Assembly: GCA_905250115.1 (NCBI GenBank)
Contig: CAJNOI010000078.1
Span: forward strand, 347,813 to 411,812
Source: Adineta steineri
Lineage: Eukaryota > Rotifera > Eurotatoria > Adinetida > Adinetidae
Length of the DNA stretch: 64,000 bases
Direction of reading: 5' to 3'
Positions 11,735 to 22,510 of the stretch are shown here, one piece after another. The notes under the pieces are model-generated. The model worked only from the letters and a program-made list of their open reading frames with translations, was not told the DNA's origin and searched no databases. A program made the position numbers and the translations under genes. Each line of letters opens with the position of its first letter. The first letter of the stretch is position 1.

Positions 11735-12048
11735 TAATACATCTTACAAAAGATGGATTAGAAAATTTGTTCGAATTCATTGAGAATTATCAATGTCTGA
11801 ACCTTCTACATTTTACAGATCTACTCTTTGATAATTCTTTCAAGCACATAACTTTCATTTTGTGTTTTTTTGTAATATAGATTTATTTTTTGGTTTTACT
11901 TTCTATATAAACGTATCTGAAGCTTAAGAAAAAAAACGAAAACTAAAATTTCAATCAACAAAAAAAGGCAAAAACAAGTGTAAAATAGATGAAAAAAATA
12001 ACACTAATAACAATGAGTGCAGACAAAAACGACATTGACTGTTTTGTT

Positions 12049-13487
12049 CTATGGAGTAGGAATAATAATTGAACTTTGGTGTATTTCTTCTAATATACTG
12101 TCGGCACCCATTTGCATGAGTTTCACTGCAAGATTTGTACCACATAATTCCGCATTTTCTAATACTGTTTCATCTATATTCACACCACATACATGAGCAT
12201 AATGACGAAGCAAAGGTACACCTTCTGCTGTTGTTGTTGTTGTCGTTGTTGATGATGATGATGGTGATGCTATTGTTCCTATTGTTAATGATGGAGTTGT
12301 TGATGAAGTTGCTGAAAGTGGTGGTGAAGGTGGTTGTATTGGCGCTGGTGGAGGAGTTAGCACGGAATCAATATCTGATTCAGTCCGTTTTCTTTTTAAA
12401 TTCGATCGATTTAAAGATCCATTCGTTGATTGTGTTTCATCGTCAAGTGATAAAAGTTCATCATCTGAATGCGAAACTAAAAATGTTGTTGTCATTGGTA
12501 CAGTTAAATCAGAATTCTCAACATGATCTTTTACAAAACGTGATCCATCAAGATTAAGTAAAATACCATCCATAATTAATCCTTTATCATTATACACCGT
12601 ACGTACGGCATTCGGAATACTACAACCACCGCCAACTATAAATTAAAAATACAAATATAATTAGATTACACGTATAATAAAATTTTATATTACTTCGTCT
12701 TAGAAAGGCTCGTTCTGCAATACATCGTAGAACAGTTGGTTCATGATTCAGTACAGATAACATTCGAATAGTATCAATATCATTATGTCGACATTCAATT
12801 CCTAATGCACCTTGTCCAATTGCATAAAGAACCCGTTCAGGTTCAATTATTTCACTAATTCTCTCTGTCCATTTTAATCGTTGTAAACCAGCAACAGCTG
12901 CAATCATTGCATCATATCCAAGTTCTCGATTATTTAATTTTTCCCAACGTGTATTCATATTTCCACGTATATTTTTATATATAAATTGTGGATAATTTAA
13001 TTTCAATTGTGCTATACGACGTGTTGAACTTGTACCAATAACACTACCATGTGGTAAATCATTTAAAGAATTTTTTTTATGCCATGGAGCAATAACAACA
13101 GCATCACGAGGATCAGCACGTTCAAGTATTGCACCAATGATCATATTTGGTGGTAAAACAGTTGATGGAACATCTTTTAATGAATGAACAACAAAATCAA
13201 TATTATTTCGATCAAGTTCAACTTCAAGTTCTTTAGTAAATAAACCTTTATCACCAATATTTGCAAGTGGATCTAACAGATTTTTATCTCCGATAGTTTT
13301 AATTTTAATTACTTCATAATCAATATGCGGATAAAATTTATGCAATTGTTCGATAACACTAAAACGAAACAAAAATTAAATAAAAACAAAAATCAAATAA
13401 TTCAATTTACCTTTCAGTTTGAACAAGGGCTAATTCACTTTGTCGAGTGCCAACCTTATATTTTGTTCTTAATGGCACATACTGCAT
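12049..13487 (-). CDS. HMBS: Porphobilinogen deaminase (hydroxymethylbilane synthase), 3 exons
   Basis: Exons are 13487-13411, 13358-12694 and 12635-12049 on the minus strand; all phases agree, giving 442 residues. The enzyme joins four porphobilinogens into hydroxymethylbilane, the third step of haem synthesis, in the cytosol. Conserved parts are VGTRQSELALVQTE near the start, catalytic Asp88 in HSLKDVP, the substrate-binding arginines in TSSTRRIAQLK and NIRGNMNTR, and Cys252 in GGGCSIP, which carries the dipyrromethane cofactor. Human HMBS has 361 residues. The excess comes from a low-complexity insert at about residues 302-385 in domain 3, rich in Ser, Thr and Pro with a KRKR patch and a Thr run. 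The ends of domain 3 (LENAELCGTNLAVKLMQMGA) are intact, so the enzyme looks functional. Confidence 0.95.
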
Positions 13488-16030
13488 AATAACTAATTTA
13501 TCTTAATACAAACTTTCTAATTTTTAAGAGATTTTTATCTAAAAACAAAAATAGATAAGTTTGTAGACGATTCGAAGACGAATGAATTGATTTCAGATAA
13601 GCACTTTATATATAGAAGATAATAATACTCTCTCGAATATTATGTCTAAAGAAAAAACGAAAGTATTGAGTTCAAATATATATCTGTGTCATAGATAGAA
13701 TGTATATTTTTATACATCCAGGCATTTATAGTTTTGTACTGCTGTAAAATACTTGTGTTTATCAAAATACTTTTCTAGTCATGAATTTAATAGAATATTC
13801 TACACTCGTCTTTTTTTCTTAATTATTGAATCACGTAGACAAATATAAAAAATATGTTTTGAAGCATCGAATAATGATAAAAAAAAGAAGAACGTGTAAT
13901 AAGAAATTTTAGTTATCTAGTCGTTAATAAAATTTGTTATGTTGATGATATCTTTTATAGAATCAATTGGTATGCTCTTTTTTAACCATAGATAACATAA
14001 GATTAAGATAAAGAAAATGAATTATATAAAGAAAGAGTTTTTACCATTTGAAATACTAATATGTTGATAAACGAAATTTTCATCATACCAACACGTTGTG
14101 TTTTTTTTAATATTATTAATCGACTACTCTATAAATGGTCCCAGCATGATATACAAATCGTACTTCTGTAATCAGGTCAATCTATGATCCATTCTTCACC
14201 AATGAATAAGTTAGATCTAGCTATATAAAGCGGCCTCATCAGATACTAAACATGATGCCGCCACATATAGGAAAACAGTGTTTCAGATTATGTATATGAT
14301 ATAATCCACTAAGAATAATTTGTCTGTTCTATACATGCGGACGCTAGAAGAAACGTATTCTTTTTCTTTTGAAATATACATACGTTATTTCGTATACTTC
14401 AAATTGTTTGAAGGGAGTCAACTCGATTGATTATAATCCAAAGAAATTAGAATATCTTATGTAGATAATATGTTTAAAGAAACTAGAAAGATAGACAACC
14501 CTGCAGTCAATGTTATATACATTGTTGAGAAGATTAAAGCTTTTGTACTGTAAAAGGATGCATTGCCGATATAAATCTCATCTGTTTGTAACTTAAGGTG
14601 TTTTTACATTGACTCTATCTTATTTTTATTTCATTCTCTTGTTCTACAAGATTATATCTGAAAGCGTAATTGACACATCGTTTTAATACAAACATTATAA
14701 ATAAACTAAAATAATCTTTTTTTTTCATATTAATAACCATATTAAGAAAAAATAATTTAGAATTTAATTCTAATGTATTTTCGATATTCGAATCACCATA
14801 TATAATTTTCAACTATTTTTGCTAGATTATTGAGTAAAATTTGATCTTATTTTGTCCTAATATTTATCAGGAAAACACATCATTCTTTTTTCAATCGTCA
14901 ATATTGGGTCATATTCTCTAGATCATCTTATTCAATTGTATCCAATAACAAATCAATTATTTATTCGTCATGCTCATGATAAACTTGACTGGAGTCAGAG
15001 AATTGAGAACTAAGTTTTATATAGATTATAATATTTATAACAAAATGCAATCATCTGTAAATATAGTGTTCAAGTATTTGATTATATCGTTTTTTTTAGA
15101 AGTGATAAGTTCATTTTCCATCAATAAGAATTCTTAATGTAATAAAAATCTCAAGATAGAAAAACAACAACATACAAATAAGTTAACTTGTCATTGAATA
15201 TATAGAATATGTATGCTTTTATAATAAATGTTAAGTTAGCTTTCAACTCGCATCCGGTTTCCTAGCATGAACATGTTCATACTCGCACGAGAGAGCAATT
15301 GAATCGTTTAAATAGACGAATCAGATTAACAGTAGTAGTAGTAGTAGAAAGTAGTGTATTCATCACACAGGAAGTCAATAGAGAGTGAGCCTCAAGCTGT
15401 AACATGCACGACATATACACATACATAGACATGTTTTCCTTGTATTTCCACTTCATTTGTGATAGTGCTGGTATATTATTGCACACACACGTTTGTCACG
15501 GAAACTAGCATAGGTTAACTTCCGTATAAAAAGTTGTTGCATTTGATTTAAAAAGCCGCTCACTAGAATAATTCATGCACGAAAAGTAAGCAGATGTTAT
15601 TCTTCTTTTCCCACTTCATCATCATCATCATAGAGAAACAACGTTCGGTTTTCAATGTTTCTCTTTCTCAAAAGCGAGAATAAAGAAGAGAAAGAGAGAG
15701 AGAGAAAAAAAAACATATATAAATATATATATATATAGACATATACAAGTAACGGATATTCGAATTACGCTCGATGTCATCACTTCCTCAATGTATGTCG
15801 ATTAGTCTCTCCATTTTCTTCTAAGTGGAATACATTCTTTTGCTTATCATGAATCCCTATTGGGTGTTGAAAAAAACTTTTGCTTTTTCATTGGTCTATA
15901 TAAGAGAAAATAAGCGAACTAGAGTGAGAGAAAGAGAAGAGCAGAATATTAGCTTGTTTTCCGGCAGACGATTATATTTTTTTTAATTCTCAGTTTTCAT
16001 GTGTTAATCAACATCGATTAATATATTCAA
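13488..16030. other. Intergenic, upstream region of the NK2 homeobox gene
   Basis: About 2.5 kb between two divergent genes. No gene or RNA is evident. A GA-rich tract near 15680-15710 and an AT run near 15716-15737 precede the TATA-like box of the homeobox gene. A long non-coding stretch here is in keeping with a developmentally regulated gene. Confidence 0.5.
15897..15904 (+). promoter_or_regulatory. TATA-like box of the NK2 homeobox gene
   Basis: TATATAAG preceded by ATTGG, a reverse CCAAT box, about 130 bases before the ATG at 16031. That leaves room for a 5' leader of about 100 bases. The assignment is by position and sequence only. Confidence 0.45.
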
Positions 16031-17102
16031 ATGAAGAATTTTTCTGTACAATATCTACTTTCACATATTGATAATAAAAAAGATGTTGTATCAACATCAG
16101 CAACACCAACAACAACGACAACAATATCGAATACATTAAATGTTAATTCATCCGATGATGTTGGTAAGATGAGAAAATATTGTAAAGACACGAAAAAAAA
16201 TCTAGTTGTTCTTTTCTTTATATAGAAGATGATAATCATTCATCTGTTTCATCATCTTTTTATGATTCATCAAATGATGAAGATGATGAACAGGCAACAT
16301 CAAATAGAAATCCTCTTGATAGTGGTACAACATCAGAAGATAGTCAAACATCAAAATATCTTCAACAAGAACATAATAATCATCATCATGAAACATCAAA
16401 AAGACGTAAACGACGAGTTCTTTTTACTAAACAACAAACATTTGAACTTGAAAGACGTTTTCGACAACAACGTTATTTATCAGGTAAGAAAAATTCTTTA
16501 AAAGATTATTTTTATTTTCATTTTCTAGCACCAGAACGAGAACATTTAGCTAGTGCAATTAATTTATCAGCTACACAAGTTAAAATCTGGTTTCAAAATC
16601 GTAAGTAGAACATAGATTTTTTCAAAAAGAGAAAGAAAATAGTACTACTAATTCATATTTATGTAAATATTTTAGATCGTTATAAAATGAAACGTTCACG
16701 ACTTGACAAAAGTAAGATATAATTGCCTTCATGTACTTGAGAGTTAAGTTTTTTTTTCTTTCTTTTGTTATTAAAGATTTAATTGATACAACAATATCTT
16801 CACCTCGACGTGTGGCAGTCCCAGTGCTTATTCGAAATGGTCGACCATGTCATCAACAGCGTTTTTCTCTCCCATCAACATCAGCAGCCGTTTCAAATCA
16901 ACATATTCATGGTCAGTCAACAACAAACAGTAACAGCTCATTAGTCGTAACATCATCATCATCATCATGCAAGAATGATATTCCTAATATACTATTTAAT
17001 GACAGACAACATATGAAATGTGACAATATTGATTTATTCCAACAGTTTATTCTTTCACAATGGGCACTTTCAAAAAAAATATTTTTTCCAACAACAAGTT
17101 AA
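16031..17102 (+). CDS. NKX2-2: NK2-class homeobox transcription factor (NKX2-2/vnd type), 5 exons
   Basis: Exons 16031-16163, 16226-16483, 16529-16600, 16676-16711 and 16777-17102 give 274 residues. The homeodomain spans about 104-163. It shows the NK2 hallmark Tyr54 in IWFQNHRYKMKR, plus [21 protein letters not shown], which is nearer NKX2-2 than NKX2-1. After it comes the NK2-specific domain [17 protein letters not shown] at about 175-191. An acidic Ser/Asp-rich segment and a His-rich patch lie before the homeodomain, and the N-terminus FSVQYLL may be a weak repressor motif. The family specifies ventral nerve cord and neuroendocrine cell types. Two introns fall inside the homeodomain. Orthology to NKX2-2 rather than a sister class is likely but not proven. 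Confidence 0.93.
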
Positions 17103-19182
17103 TTAAAGATTTCAAATAAAAGAAAGATAACAGTTACTAAATAGTTGCCATAAAAAATTATCTTTAAGAGTTTGGATTTTTCCTTTTTTTTTTTCGTTTG
17201 TGTTTTACTAGAAATTTTATATTATTATTATTATTATTATTAACCAAAAAAATCTATTATTTCATCATTTAATAAAAAAAACAAGTGTCATCATTGGTAT
17301 AACATTTATATTTGCTTTAAGTGATTCTTCATTAAAAATAAAAACAGTTCATTATATTCATAGAAATATTGTCTAAATTCTCAATGTGAACAAATCAATG
17401 TAAGCAAGAGCTAATATTATAGATTAGTGTAACATACTTGATCTTAGGGCTAATTTCTTCACTTATCTTCAAGGATCTTCTGTTCATGTACATATACTTG
17501 AGTTCCTGAGATTTATCACTGACTTTCGATATGTTCGTTGTAATTACTAAAAGACTCATAAGCACGATAGATTGCTTTTTGTTTCGTTATAATTAAGTTT
17601 CATGACTTAGAACAAGATAACTTAAAATAGTAATATCATACACGTAAAAACATGATTCAAAAATTATCGAATTAGTAATATTTAATTCTTCTATTCTTAT
17701 TTCCTATCACGCAAAGATAAAATTTAAATCTTTATATTATATATATATATATATATCGTTTCCGATTTATAAGCATAGTTCCGTATGCATAAGAATGAAA
17801 TAGTTTTCTTTTTGTAAGAGATTATTCAAAAGAAAACATTGACTAAACGGAAACACAGAAATATTTAACATAACATGCTATGTAATATAAAAGAGATGAT
17901 AACAAAAGATGTGAAGATAGCATCATTATGTAACGGAAATATAAGATATCCGAGAAAATAAAGTAAAAACCGATATAATTTTAGTACTAAACAGTTCGTT
18001 CATAGGTCACTGACTTTTATTTTTTTCATGTCAAGAGATAGTACTTAGTTTATAAACAGAATATTGAATTCCAAAAAGCACTAGAAATCTATCTGGTTTC
18101 TTCCATATATATAATACAATCAATTAACTAATCAGTTAATCTAAAGTTGAAACTATTACCATTTATTGTTTCTTCGATTTATAGTTAAGATTTGTATCAT
18201 ACATTTATTATATAAATATCATCCCACTGTAAATCTCAGATGTCACCGTAGAAAAATGCTAAGAGTTAAATAGGCACACTTTTTTTACTTTTTTAAGCAT
18301 AGTACAAAATTGAATATTAGAGTGCTGACTATTTCTCTCGTATAATGAGAAAAAGAACAACTAATTTAACACAAATTATAAAAGTAATCACAGCAATTCT
18401 ATCGTTTATGCTGATATTTTTCTGTCTATTCTTCTTAATAGAAAATTAAAGTGAAAAAAATTGTCTAGCCTAAATATGGTGTTTTTAATGATGTCAAGCC
18501 AATTTTATAGATCTCATGAAGATACATAATTCTTTGCAATCTGCTGAATTACCGTAATAAATTCCATCAAAACATAAACTATTCAAATGATACTTTTAGA
18601 AATAACTTTATTATTAACTATTACATCCAAATTAAGTCAATAATCATATCTCTGTCATTGGTGAAATGATACCCATTATTATCTTCTTGTTTTAGTCAGT
18701 GCTTGAATATAGTTATCGTTGGTATACTTTTACTGAAACTATACAATCTTAAATTTAACAACAATGATATTGGTGCGATACAGCTTCTGAATGATTAGAA
18801 GACACTAAAAATGAAATTAAGACATTTTTTTTTCATATGACTAAGCTACACATAACGTATCAATTAAGCTAAGATAACCTTCATGCAGTTTATATATATA
18901 TAAATAATGTCTCGATTACCTTTTGTTGTTAAATATCAGACGTGCAAAATTAAAAAAAAGAACTAAATGTATACGTAATTAGAGTAATAAAAGTATGATG
19001 ATGCGTACACATAGTATAAAATAAAAAAAAAGAAACAGAAGGTTGCAACAAGTTACAATAATTAAGCAACTGAGCTCAACAAAAAAGACTAAAATACAAC
19101 CTTGCGTTTACTTTTAATTCAAAAAAATTAGGATTTTCAATAATCATGTTTTATCAATTGTAATATCAGCATAATTATTGTT
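17103..19182. other. Intergenic, no gene seen
   Basis: AT-rich DNA after the homeobox gene. It includes an ATT run at about 17218-17242 and an AT run near 17740-17757. An AATAAA near 17115 may end the homeobox transcript. No protein-like frame or RNA gene is visible. Confidence 0.5.
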
Positions 19183-19472
19183 TTCTTTCTCGTAGAGAAG
19201 AGTGCAGTAAACATAAACTGTTTGTTTGTCCGCAGGGTCAAAAAAACATCGAAAACTGATTTTTCGAAAAAGACATTTCTAAAGGTATTTCTATGCGGGG
19301 ACTTCGAAGCTGAGGTCTGTTGGGTGACCATAGTGAGGGGGGCGAGTGAGGTCAGAAAAACATCGAATATCGATTTTTCACGGTTTTCAATTGTTTTTTC
19401 AGTAAATGTGAAGAGGATGCATTTCTACGAGAAAGAGCTAAGCGAGTCCTCGAACGAGCGTTACTTGTATTT
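19183..19472 (+). mobile_element. MITE-like repeat, copy 2
   Basis: The left end is TTCTTTCTCGTAGAGAAGAG and the right end is TTTCTACGAGAAAGAGCTAA followed by GCGAGTC and ACGAGCGTTACTTGT. The ends form an inverted pair (TTTCTCGTAGA / TCTACGAGAAA). Inside, two related blocks lie in tandem, AAAACATCGAAAACTGATTT and AAAACATCGAATATCGATTT. It is highly similar to the copy at 60605-60889. The frame at 19222-19476 is a by-product of the repeat. Confidence 0.8.
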
Positions 19473-19544
19473 ATAAATTAGTATAGGAAGATTTTTTTGC
19501 AACAGAAAGTAGCCTAGTATTTCACTCATTATCACTCCACTTAA

Positions 19545-19762
19545 ATATCGCAGGACGATGGTTCCTGAAGCAAGATTCCATGAATCCGATGGAGAAGTGA
19601 GGTAACCGTATCCGGTCGCCGGTTTTAGCATGTTCCTGTCGATTTCAGCTCAAACCAGATAAATCGGGTCACCGGATCCGTTCAACGGAAATACTGCTTC
19701 CATGAAATCTCTGGAATACCATGGAACCGGCCGTTTCCGTGCCGGATTGTTCGATCTGGGTA
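19545..19762. other. GC-rich block with repeated CCGG and CATGGAA-like words
   Basis: About 220 bases of near 50 percent GC in a region of under 30 percent. Words such as TTCCATGAATCCG, CACCGGATCCG, ACCATGGAACCGG and GTGCCGGATTG recur in both orientations. No long open frame crosses it. It abuts the secreted orphan gene and follows the MITE-like copy closely. It may be a decayed insertion or a 5' leader; I cannot decide. Confidence 0.5.
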
Positions 19763-19766
19763 TTGT

Positions 19767-20195
19767 ATGCAATACAAACTATTTTCTCATGTTTATTTAT
19801 TTATTTTGGTTTTATCCAATGTTCGTATGTTGACGAGCAATTGTTTGCGTATTTCGAAATTAGATAATGATTTACCAATACGAGTATCATCAGCAATTAA
19901 TGTAATCGGATTCGTCGGACGTTCACCTGAAGCGTTCGATCTGGTAATCGACCCGCACTTCTCATCGTATTTACCGTTGGTTACAATTGAATCGTTTAAT
20001 GGTAAAAAGCCTGAGCAGTTACTGACAATGTATCAATTCATGAACTGCACTGGTACATTACGCCTCATGGATCACAGAATCCTTTATATTGCTACACCGG
20101 CAACATATAGATTCAGTGGGGGCTTATGCTTTATTCCAAAATATAATGATGAATGGCAATTTATCGGACTATTAACTGGTGCTTCCAGATTATGA
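19767..20195 (+). CDS. Small secreted protein of unknown function
   Basis: A single open frame of 142 residues. The first 20-26 residues look like a signal peptide (FSHVYLFILVLSNV). The mature part has few cysteines, a central LPLVTIESFNG segment, and ends GGLCFIPKYNDEWQFIGLL. The last motif faintly recalls the C-terminal strand region of trypsin-like folds, but no catalytic triad is present, so I propose no enzyme. Codons are more GC-rich than the flanks, and the frame sits directly after a GC-rich block and a MITE-like element. It could be a lineage-specific gene or a truncated remnant of a longer one. Confidence 0.55.
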   Translation: MQYKLFSHVYLFILVLSNVRMLTSNCLRISKLDNDLPIRVSSAINVIGFVGRSPEAFDLVIDPHFSSYLPLVTIESFNGKKPEQLLTMYQFMNCTGTLRLMDHRILYIATPATYRFSGGLCFIPKYNDEWQFIGLLTGASRL

Positions 20196-21008
20196 AACAA
20201 ATGCATACTATTACAACAATCAACTATCTTTATTTCTTATTATAATGGTCTAATTGAACAAGAACTGAATTTTGACTAAACTCTTTTTTTGAGTTTGTAT
20301 CATAATAAAAAGTTATTTAATAAATTTGAACACTTTCGTAAAAAAAATATATTAAAGTCAAGATACTGATCTATCTTATTGAACAAATAAGCTATCTTTT
20401 TTTTTGTCAAAATTTTACAACGATACGTTTATTAGACTTCCATCTCATGTGCAATATTGACCTATCTATTATCAATGATTTGCATTTTCAATCAACCGAA
20501 GGCCATGAAAACTAATGTAGATATTTCTGATTTGATAAAATTATTTATGATTGTTGAAGAAGCTCATATTCGAATCAATTCATTTTAATAATCATTTCCT
20601 AAAAATAAAGTTCACCAGCGCATTCCAACTTATACCAAAACAAATCTACTTAGTCTCAAATAATTTGATATCTTAATTATTCATATTCATCTTTACAAAT
20701 GAGAGGTGCGTGAATACGTGTATCCACATATATACTTCAAATAAATCAGCCCCTTCACCCACATTCGCATTGACCTTAAGCTCAAACGCAAACCCACAGT
20801 CACACTCACCTGTTGTTTTATTAATTTTGTTTTTTTTTGGTATTTTTCTTTCTTTCTTTCTGTGTAGGTTCCTTAGTATTTAACTTCGAAGTAACACCAT
20901 CAGATACTGATGTATTCAATATCATATACAATCGTTTGATATTTTCATTTGTATTCAAATCTTTTGGATTCATTAACTAAAATAGTCCATTCGATATAAA
21001 ACGAAATC
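20196..21008. other. Intergenic, no gene seen
   Basis: AT-rich. A stretch at about 20757-20812 on the + strand has C-rich telomere-like words (CACCCACA, AACCCACAG, CACACTCACC) but lacks the opposite arm found in the hairpin elements further right. Confidence 0.45.
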
Positions 21009-21993
21009 TTAATTATATTTCCTTTTTTGTTTTACTTTAGATATAAACAATGAACGTGATTTAATATGTAATATAGATTTATATATTTCATTCCAATTTT
21101 GATTTTGTATAATATCTTCAATATATTTTAAATTTTCAATAACTTGTAACTGTTCCATATATTTCTTTAATATTGAATTAATTTCTATCAATTGATTATC
21201 TCGATTAGATAATAGTTCAAGAATATTTTTATATGATTTATCTAATGAATTACTAATAAAAGATAAAAAGTAATATTTTTTGTTAGAAAAAAAAAATCTA
21301 ACCGTTTAGTATGAAGTTGTTTTAATGTAGTAATTAATTCAACAGCAGATATATTAAATAAAGTCACTGGTTGATTATTAAGATGACCTTGCATAATAAT
21401 TGGTTGTTTAAGATTGTCGTTTGATTGAGATAGAAACCCATTTGATGATAACATTTGATCATGGGTTGGAAATATATTTGTTTTATCTGATATATTCTGC
21501 AGGACGTAAGAATGAACTTGATGAGTTGTTGGTGCATTATTATTGTAGTTTAATAAAGATAATACATTTGGTTTATTGGCTGAGAAATATGTTTGTTGAT
21601 ATTGTTCAAGATATTGAACACGAGACGAATTTTCTATATGACAAGTAAAAATAATATATAATTAATCTAATTGAACTTGCTTTGTTCTTGTAATAGACTC
21701 GATTCATCTGTACATGTTGAATTTGTCATTGTTGATAATATTTCAGAACAACAATCATCATTATCTGCATATGATTCTTCTTGGTTATACTACTTTGTTA
21801 ATAAATAAATCAAATAAAACTACCTGCCTATATATTCACTTTGATCTACTCGATGTGATTTACGTAAATTATTAACAATAGCTAAAAGTTGAATTTGTTT
21901 TTGATTATTTTTCTTAAGTTCTAATTGAATATTCGAAATTTCTGTTCTTAAATTTTTTATTGTATTTGATGTTATCGGTTGATGTATTTTCAT
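21009..21993 (-). CDS. Coiled-coil protein of unknown function, about 4 exons
   Basis: The start is the ATG at 21993 (MKIHQPITSN). Clear exon parts are the first exon down to about 21840, a middle exon about 21780-21690, a long exon 21633-21303, and the last exon 21252-21009. The junction 21303/21252 is secure (GTTAGA, TTATTAG). The earlier two junctions have weak sites and are not resolved. The product is about 250-270 residues. It has an N-terminal coiled coil (IKNLRTEISNIQLELKKNNQ), a Gln/Asn-rich middle, and a second helical region (NSILKKYMEQLQVIENLKY) before a basic tail. I do not recognise it. A centrosomal or ciliary role is possible for such a layout but unsupported. Confidence 0.6.
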
Positions 21994-22120
21994 GAATTTT
22001 CAAATGATTATCATTTGATCAAAGAAATGTATATGTACATAGTTAGAGTACTAGCGCGAAAAATATGAAAAAAGAAAATTTTATTGAAAATATTTTACTA
22101 GAAACAGAAAAAAATTTAAT

Positions 22121-22510
22121 TTATCGAATACAAAAATAATGTGGGGGATATTTTGGTTCAGCACGTCGATTAGCTCGTCCAGATGTACGTGATAATGGTT
22201 GTGTTGGATAATTTTGTTGTGGAGCAAATTTTGGTATTCGAGCAATTATTGGTTGTGTCAATTTTTTTTCTTGTTCACTATCCAAAACAGTTGATTGTGT
22301 TTGAATTATTTCTGTTTGCTGTTCTTTTCCATCTTCATATATAAAATCAGATTGTTTTAAAAATGCTGGTGGTTGAAGAATATGTAAAATTTTTGGTGTA
22401 ACTCGTGGACGTTGACGATTTTGAAAACGAGAAACTGTTCGATGTAATGAAAATGGTTGTTGAAATGGAAGTGTTGGAGCTGTTCGATGTGCAAGACTGA
22501 CGAAAGGCAT
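22121..22510 (-). CDS. Proline/glutamine-rich basic protein of unknown function
   Basis: A single open frame of 129 residues starting MPFVSLAHRTAPTLP. It is rich in Pro, Gln and Arg with no signal peptide or membrane segment, and is probably mostly disordered. It contains a short acidic part (FIYEDGKEQQTEIIQTQ) and ends with PKYPPHYFCIR. The frame is long for this base composition and its residues are protein-like, so it is probably real. It lies 127 bp upstream of the coiled-coil gene on the same strand; a polyadenylation-like AATAAA in that gap suggests separate transcripts. No function is assigned. Confidence 0.5.
   Translation of the reverse strand: MPFVSLAHRTAPTLPFQQPFSLHRTVSRFQNRQRPRVTPKILHILQPPAFLKQSDFIYEDGKEQQTEIIQTQSTVLDSEQEKKLTQPIIARIPKFAPQQNYPTQPLSRTSGRANRRAEPKYPPHYFCIR

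Larger units (their letters stand above)
10765..12048. other. Intergenic with a MITE-like repeat
   Basis: Separates RPS12 from the convergent porphobilinogen deaminase gene. The repeat copy at 11362-11734 fills part of it and the rest is plain AT-rich DNA. Open frames at 11424-11780 and 11539-11880 lie in the repeat and are not taken as genes. Confidence 0.5.

Noticed and set aside
11424-11880. Open frames on both strands with KKTSKIDFSK-like words
   Set aside because: They lie in the MITE-like repeat and appear in all three copies as broken frames, so they are repeat sequence and not genes.
12135-12557. 140-residue plus-strand frame
   Set aside because: Antisense to the low-complexity insert of porphobilinogen deaminase and made of Leu/Met/Val runs.
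20757-20812. C-rich telomere-like tract considered as a seventh hairpin element
   Set aside because: The G-rich opposite arm and the CTCAAG end are missing, so it was left out of the family.
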